A program made the position numbers and the translations under genes. From assembly GCA_002394185.1 (NCBI GenBank), contig DGTB01000129.1, forward strand, positions 1-7,405: DNA of 7,405 nucleotides. The letters run 5' to 3'. The stretch is from Bacteroidales bacterium UBA4347. Lineage in GTDB: Bacteria > Bacteroidota > Bacteroidia > Bacteroidales > P3. The first letter of the stretch is position 1. Every line of letters begins with the position of its first letter. Shown in pieces: positions 5,988 through 7,405 of the stretch. The notes under the pieces are model-generated. The model made no database searches, was not told the DNA's origin, and was given only the letters and a program-made list of their open reading frames with translations.

Positions 5988-6872
5988 CTATCCTTTCAAG
6001 GCTTCTGAGCCACTGACAATCTCGATAATTTCGTTGGTAATGGCAGCCTGACGGGCTTTGTTGTAACTCAGACGCAAGTCTTTGAGCAGCTCGGTGGCAT
6101 TGTCGGTAGCCTTTTGCATGGCCGTCATGCGGGCGCCATGCTCCGATGCCAGCGAATCGAGGATCATGCGATAGAGCGTCGACCTGAGCGTCAGAGGAAC
6201 CATGCTGCGAACGATATCCTCTTTGGAGGGTTCGTAGATGTAATCGTTCCTCATGCCTTTGGACTGGCTGTCGCCTGCCCGATTGGCAGGGCTGATGGGA
6301 AGGAACCGGTCGGTGGAGAGCACCTGTGAAAGGGAGTTCTTGAATTGGTTATAGACTACCTCCACACGGTCTATTTCCTTGCGGGAGAAGGCCTCCATGA
6401 TGCTGTCTGCAAGTGTGGCCACGGCCTCGAACGAAGCACTGTCGAGCAGGTCGTCGTTCACGGTGAGGGAAATATCTTTACGACGTACCAGCTGTTCGGA
6501 CGACTTCTTGCCAATCGACAACACACGCAGCTCACCATCCTCGGGTAATTGGGTCTTATAATACTCTATGCGGGCGGTGGCCTGCTTAATGACGTTGCTG
6601 TTGAAAGCTCCGCAGAGGCCCTTGTTCGAGGTGACCACTATCAGCAAAACATTGCGCAATGGGCGGACAATATGGTAGGGCGTCAGCACCTCGCCACCGG
6701 TGTCGATATCGGACACAATCTCGTCGAGTTGCGAGGCGTAAGGACGCATGCCGATGATGGCGTTCTGGGCACGGCGAAACTTGGCGGCAGAGACCATCTT
6801 CATGGCAGATGTAATCTGCTGCGTCGAGCTCACCGAGGAGATACGTGTCCTGACTTCCTTTAGATTAGCCAT
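5988..6872 (-). CDS. atpG: F1Fo ATP synthase gamma subunit
   Basis: A 294-residue complete gamma subunit, the rotating central stalk of the F1 motor that couples ring rotation to catalysis in the alpha3beta3 head; it acts at the cytoplasmic face of the inner membrane. The N-terminal helix MANLKEVRTRISSVSSTQQITSAMKMVSAAKFRRAQ is typical, as is the central SNKGLCGAFNSN (about 80-91). The C-terminal helix with ITNEIIEIVSGSEALKG closely fits the gamma signature, with Ser where the usual GA pair has Ala. Length is close to the roughly 287 residues of E. coli. It starts 9 bp after the atpA stop, so it is translated from the same mRNA. There is no clear Shine-Dalgarno, only an AT-rich leader. An intrinsic terminator follows, and no atpD comes after it, which agrees with the Bacteroidales arrangement where atpD and atpC lie elsewhere in the cluster. 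Identification is secure. Confidence 0.98.
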   Translation of the reverse strand: MANLKEVRTRISSVSSTQQITSAMKMVSAAKFRRAQNAIIGMRPYASQLDEIVSDIDTGGEVLTPYHIVRPLRNVLLIVVTSNKGLCGAFNSNVIKQATARIEYYKTQLPEDGELRVLSIGKKSSEQLVRRKDISLTVNDDLLDSASFEAVATLADSIMEAFSRKEIDRVEVVYNQFKNSLSQVLSTDRFLPISPANRAGDSQSKGMRNDYIYEPSKEDIVRSMVPLTLRSTLYRMILDSLASEHGARMTAMQKATDNATELLKDLRLSYNKARQAAITNEIIEIVSGSEALKG

Positions 6873-6881
6873 AATACATTA

Positions 6882-7405
6882 TTATTTATAGCGTTCTGCC
6901 AGGTCAAGGGCCACGCCTTTCATTTCGTCCAAGTCGCTGTCCACAAGTTTACCAGCCTTCAGGTTCTCGAGAATCGAAGCATGCTGGCTACGCATCTGGA
7001 AGAGAAACTCCTTCTCGAAGGCACGCACCTTGTCCACAGGCACCCTCTGCAACAATCCCTTGGTGCCGCAATAGATGATGGCCACCTGCTCTTCAACAGG
7101 CATGGGCGAGTACTGAGGTTGCTTCAGCACCTCCACGTTGCGTGCACCCTTGTCGAGCACGGCCTTGGTGGCTGCATCGAGGTCGGAGCCGAACTTGGAG
7201 AAAGCCTCCAACTCACGGTACTGTGCCTGGTCGATCTTCAGCGTACCAGCAATCTTCTTCATGGACTTGATCTGGGCTTTGCCGCCGACACGGCTCACGG
7301 AGATACCGACATTAATAGCCGGACGCACGCCACTGTTGAAGAGGTTGGTCTCCAAGAATATCTGGCCGTCGGTGATGGAAATGACGTTGGTGGGGATGTA
7401 GGCCG
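6882..7405 (-). CDS. atpA: F1Fo ATP synthase alpha subunit, C-terminal part (5' end outside window)
   Basis: This is the last 173 residues of the alpha subunit. The reading frame runs open to the window edge (first full codon at 7403-7401), so the internal Met at 7355 is not the start. Visible landmarks are VISITDGQIFLE, then the alpha/beta signature GVRPAINVGISVSRVGG, whose SVSR arginine (about 7292-7290) is the arginine finger that reaches the catalytic nucleotide site. The C-terminal helical domain follows and ends LAERYK. The alpha subunit forms the non-catalytic sites of the alpha3beta3 head. The TAA stop lies 9 bp from the atpG start, so the two genes are co-transcribed. The nucleotide-binding P-loop lies in the missing part. 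No frameshift or odd residue is seen. Confidence 0.98.
   Translation of the reverse strand, partial: AYIPTNVISITDGQIFLETNLFNSGVRPAINVGISVSRVGGKAQIKSMKKIAGTLKIDQAQYRELEAFSKFGSDLDAATKAVLDKGARNVEVLKQPQYSPMPVEEQVAIIYCGTKGLLQRVPVDKVRAFEKEFLFQMRSQHASILENLKAGKLVDSDLDEMKGVALDLAERYK

Noticed and set aside
6865..6879. Four-codon minimal frame (ATG TAT TAT GGC TAA) overlapping the atpG start
   Set aside because: It lies in the AT-rich atpA-atpG junction and is easily explained by chance; nothing suggests it is translated.
1..7405. tRNA, rRNA, CRISPR array, insertion sequence, attachment site
   Set aside because: I looked for clover-leaf-like segments, regularly spaced repeats, transposase motifs and terminal inverted repeats and saw none; the window is almost fully covered by five coding genes.

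Overview
The window looks like a chromosomal segment from a member of Bacteroidales (phylum Bacteroidota). Three things point there: the atpA-atpG order with atpG last and no atpD after it; two secreted C10 (streptopain-family) cysteine proteases ending in type A sorting domains of the type IX secretion system (T9SS); and an FHS-type (fucose permease-like) MFS transporter. T9SS plus C10 proteases recall Prevotella and Porphyromonas relatives (interpain, periodontain), but the genus cannot be fixed from this sequence. All five genes lie on the minus strand, so transcription runs from high to low coordinates, and the genes fill almost the whole window.

In transcription order: the 3' part of atpA (7405-6882, cut by the window edge) and complete atpG (6872-5988) form the end of an F1Fo ATP synthase operon, closed by a strong intrinsic terminator (5974-5930). 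Two tandem C10 protease genes follow (5904-3667 and 3656-1413), separated by only 10 bp. Then, after 36 bp without an obvious terminator, comes an FHS/MFS transporter gene (1376-42). The last 41 bases hold nothing I can identify.

The two proteases share one architecture: signal peptide, SpeB-like inhibitory prodomain, C10 catalytic domain with intact Cys/His/Gln/Asn-Trp residues, a divergent InlB-like repeat, a beta-rich domain of about 150 residues, a second InlB-like repeat, and a T9SS C-terminal sorting domain. They are predicted to be exported by Sec, carried across the outer membrane by T9SS, and to act at the cell surface or outside the cell. Their tight spacing suggests one transcript. 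The transporter may be read on the same transcript, but a shared function is only inference.

I see no mobile element, CRISPR array, tRNA, rRNA or evident new system. The items most worth a second look are: loss of both FucP-type proton-coupling carboxylates in the transporter (Asn at both sites), the cysteine-rich second paralogue (18 versus 8 Cys), a conserved cysteine pair in both prodomains, and the very short space between the atp terminator and the first protease start.
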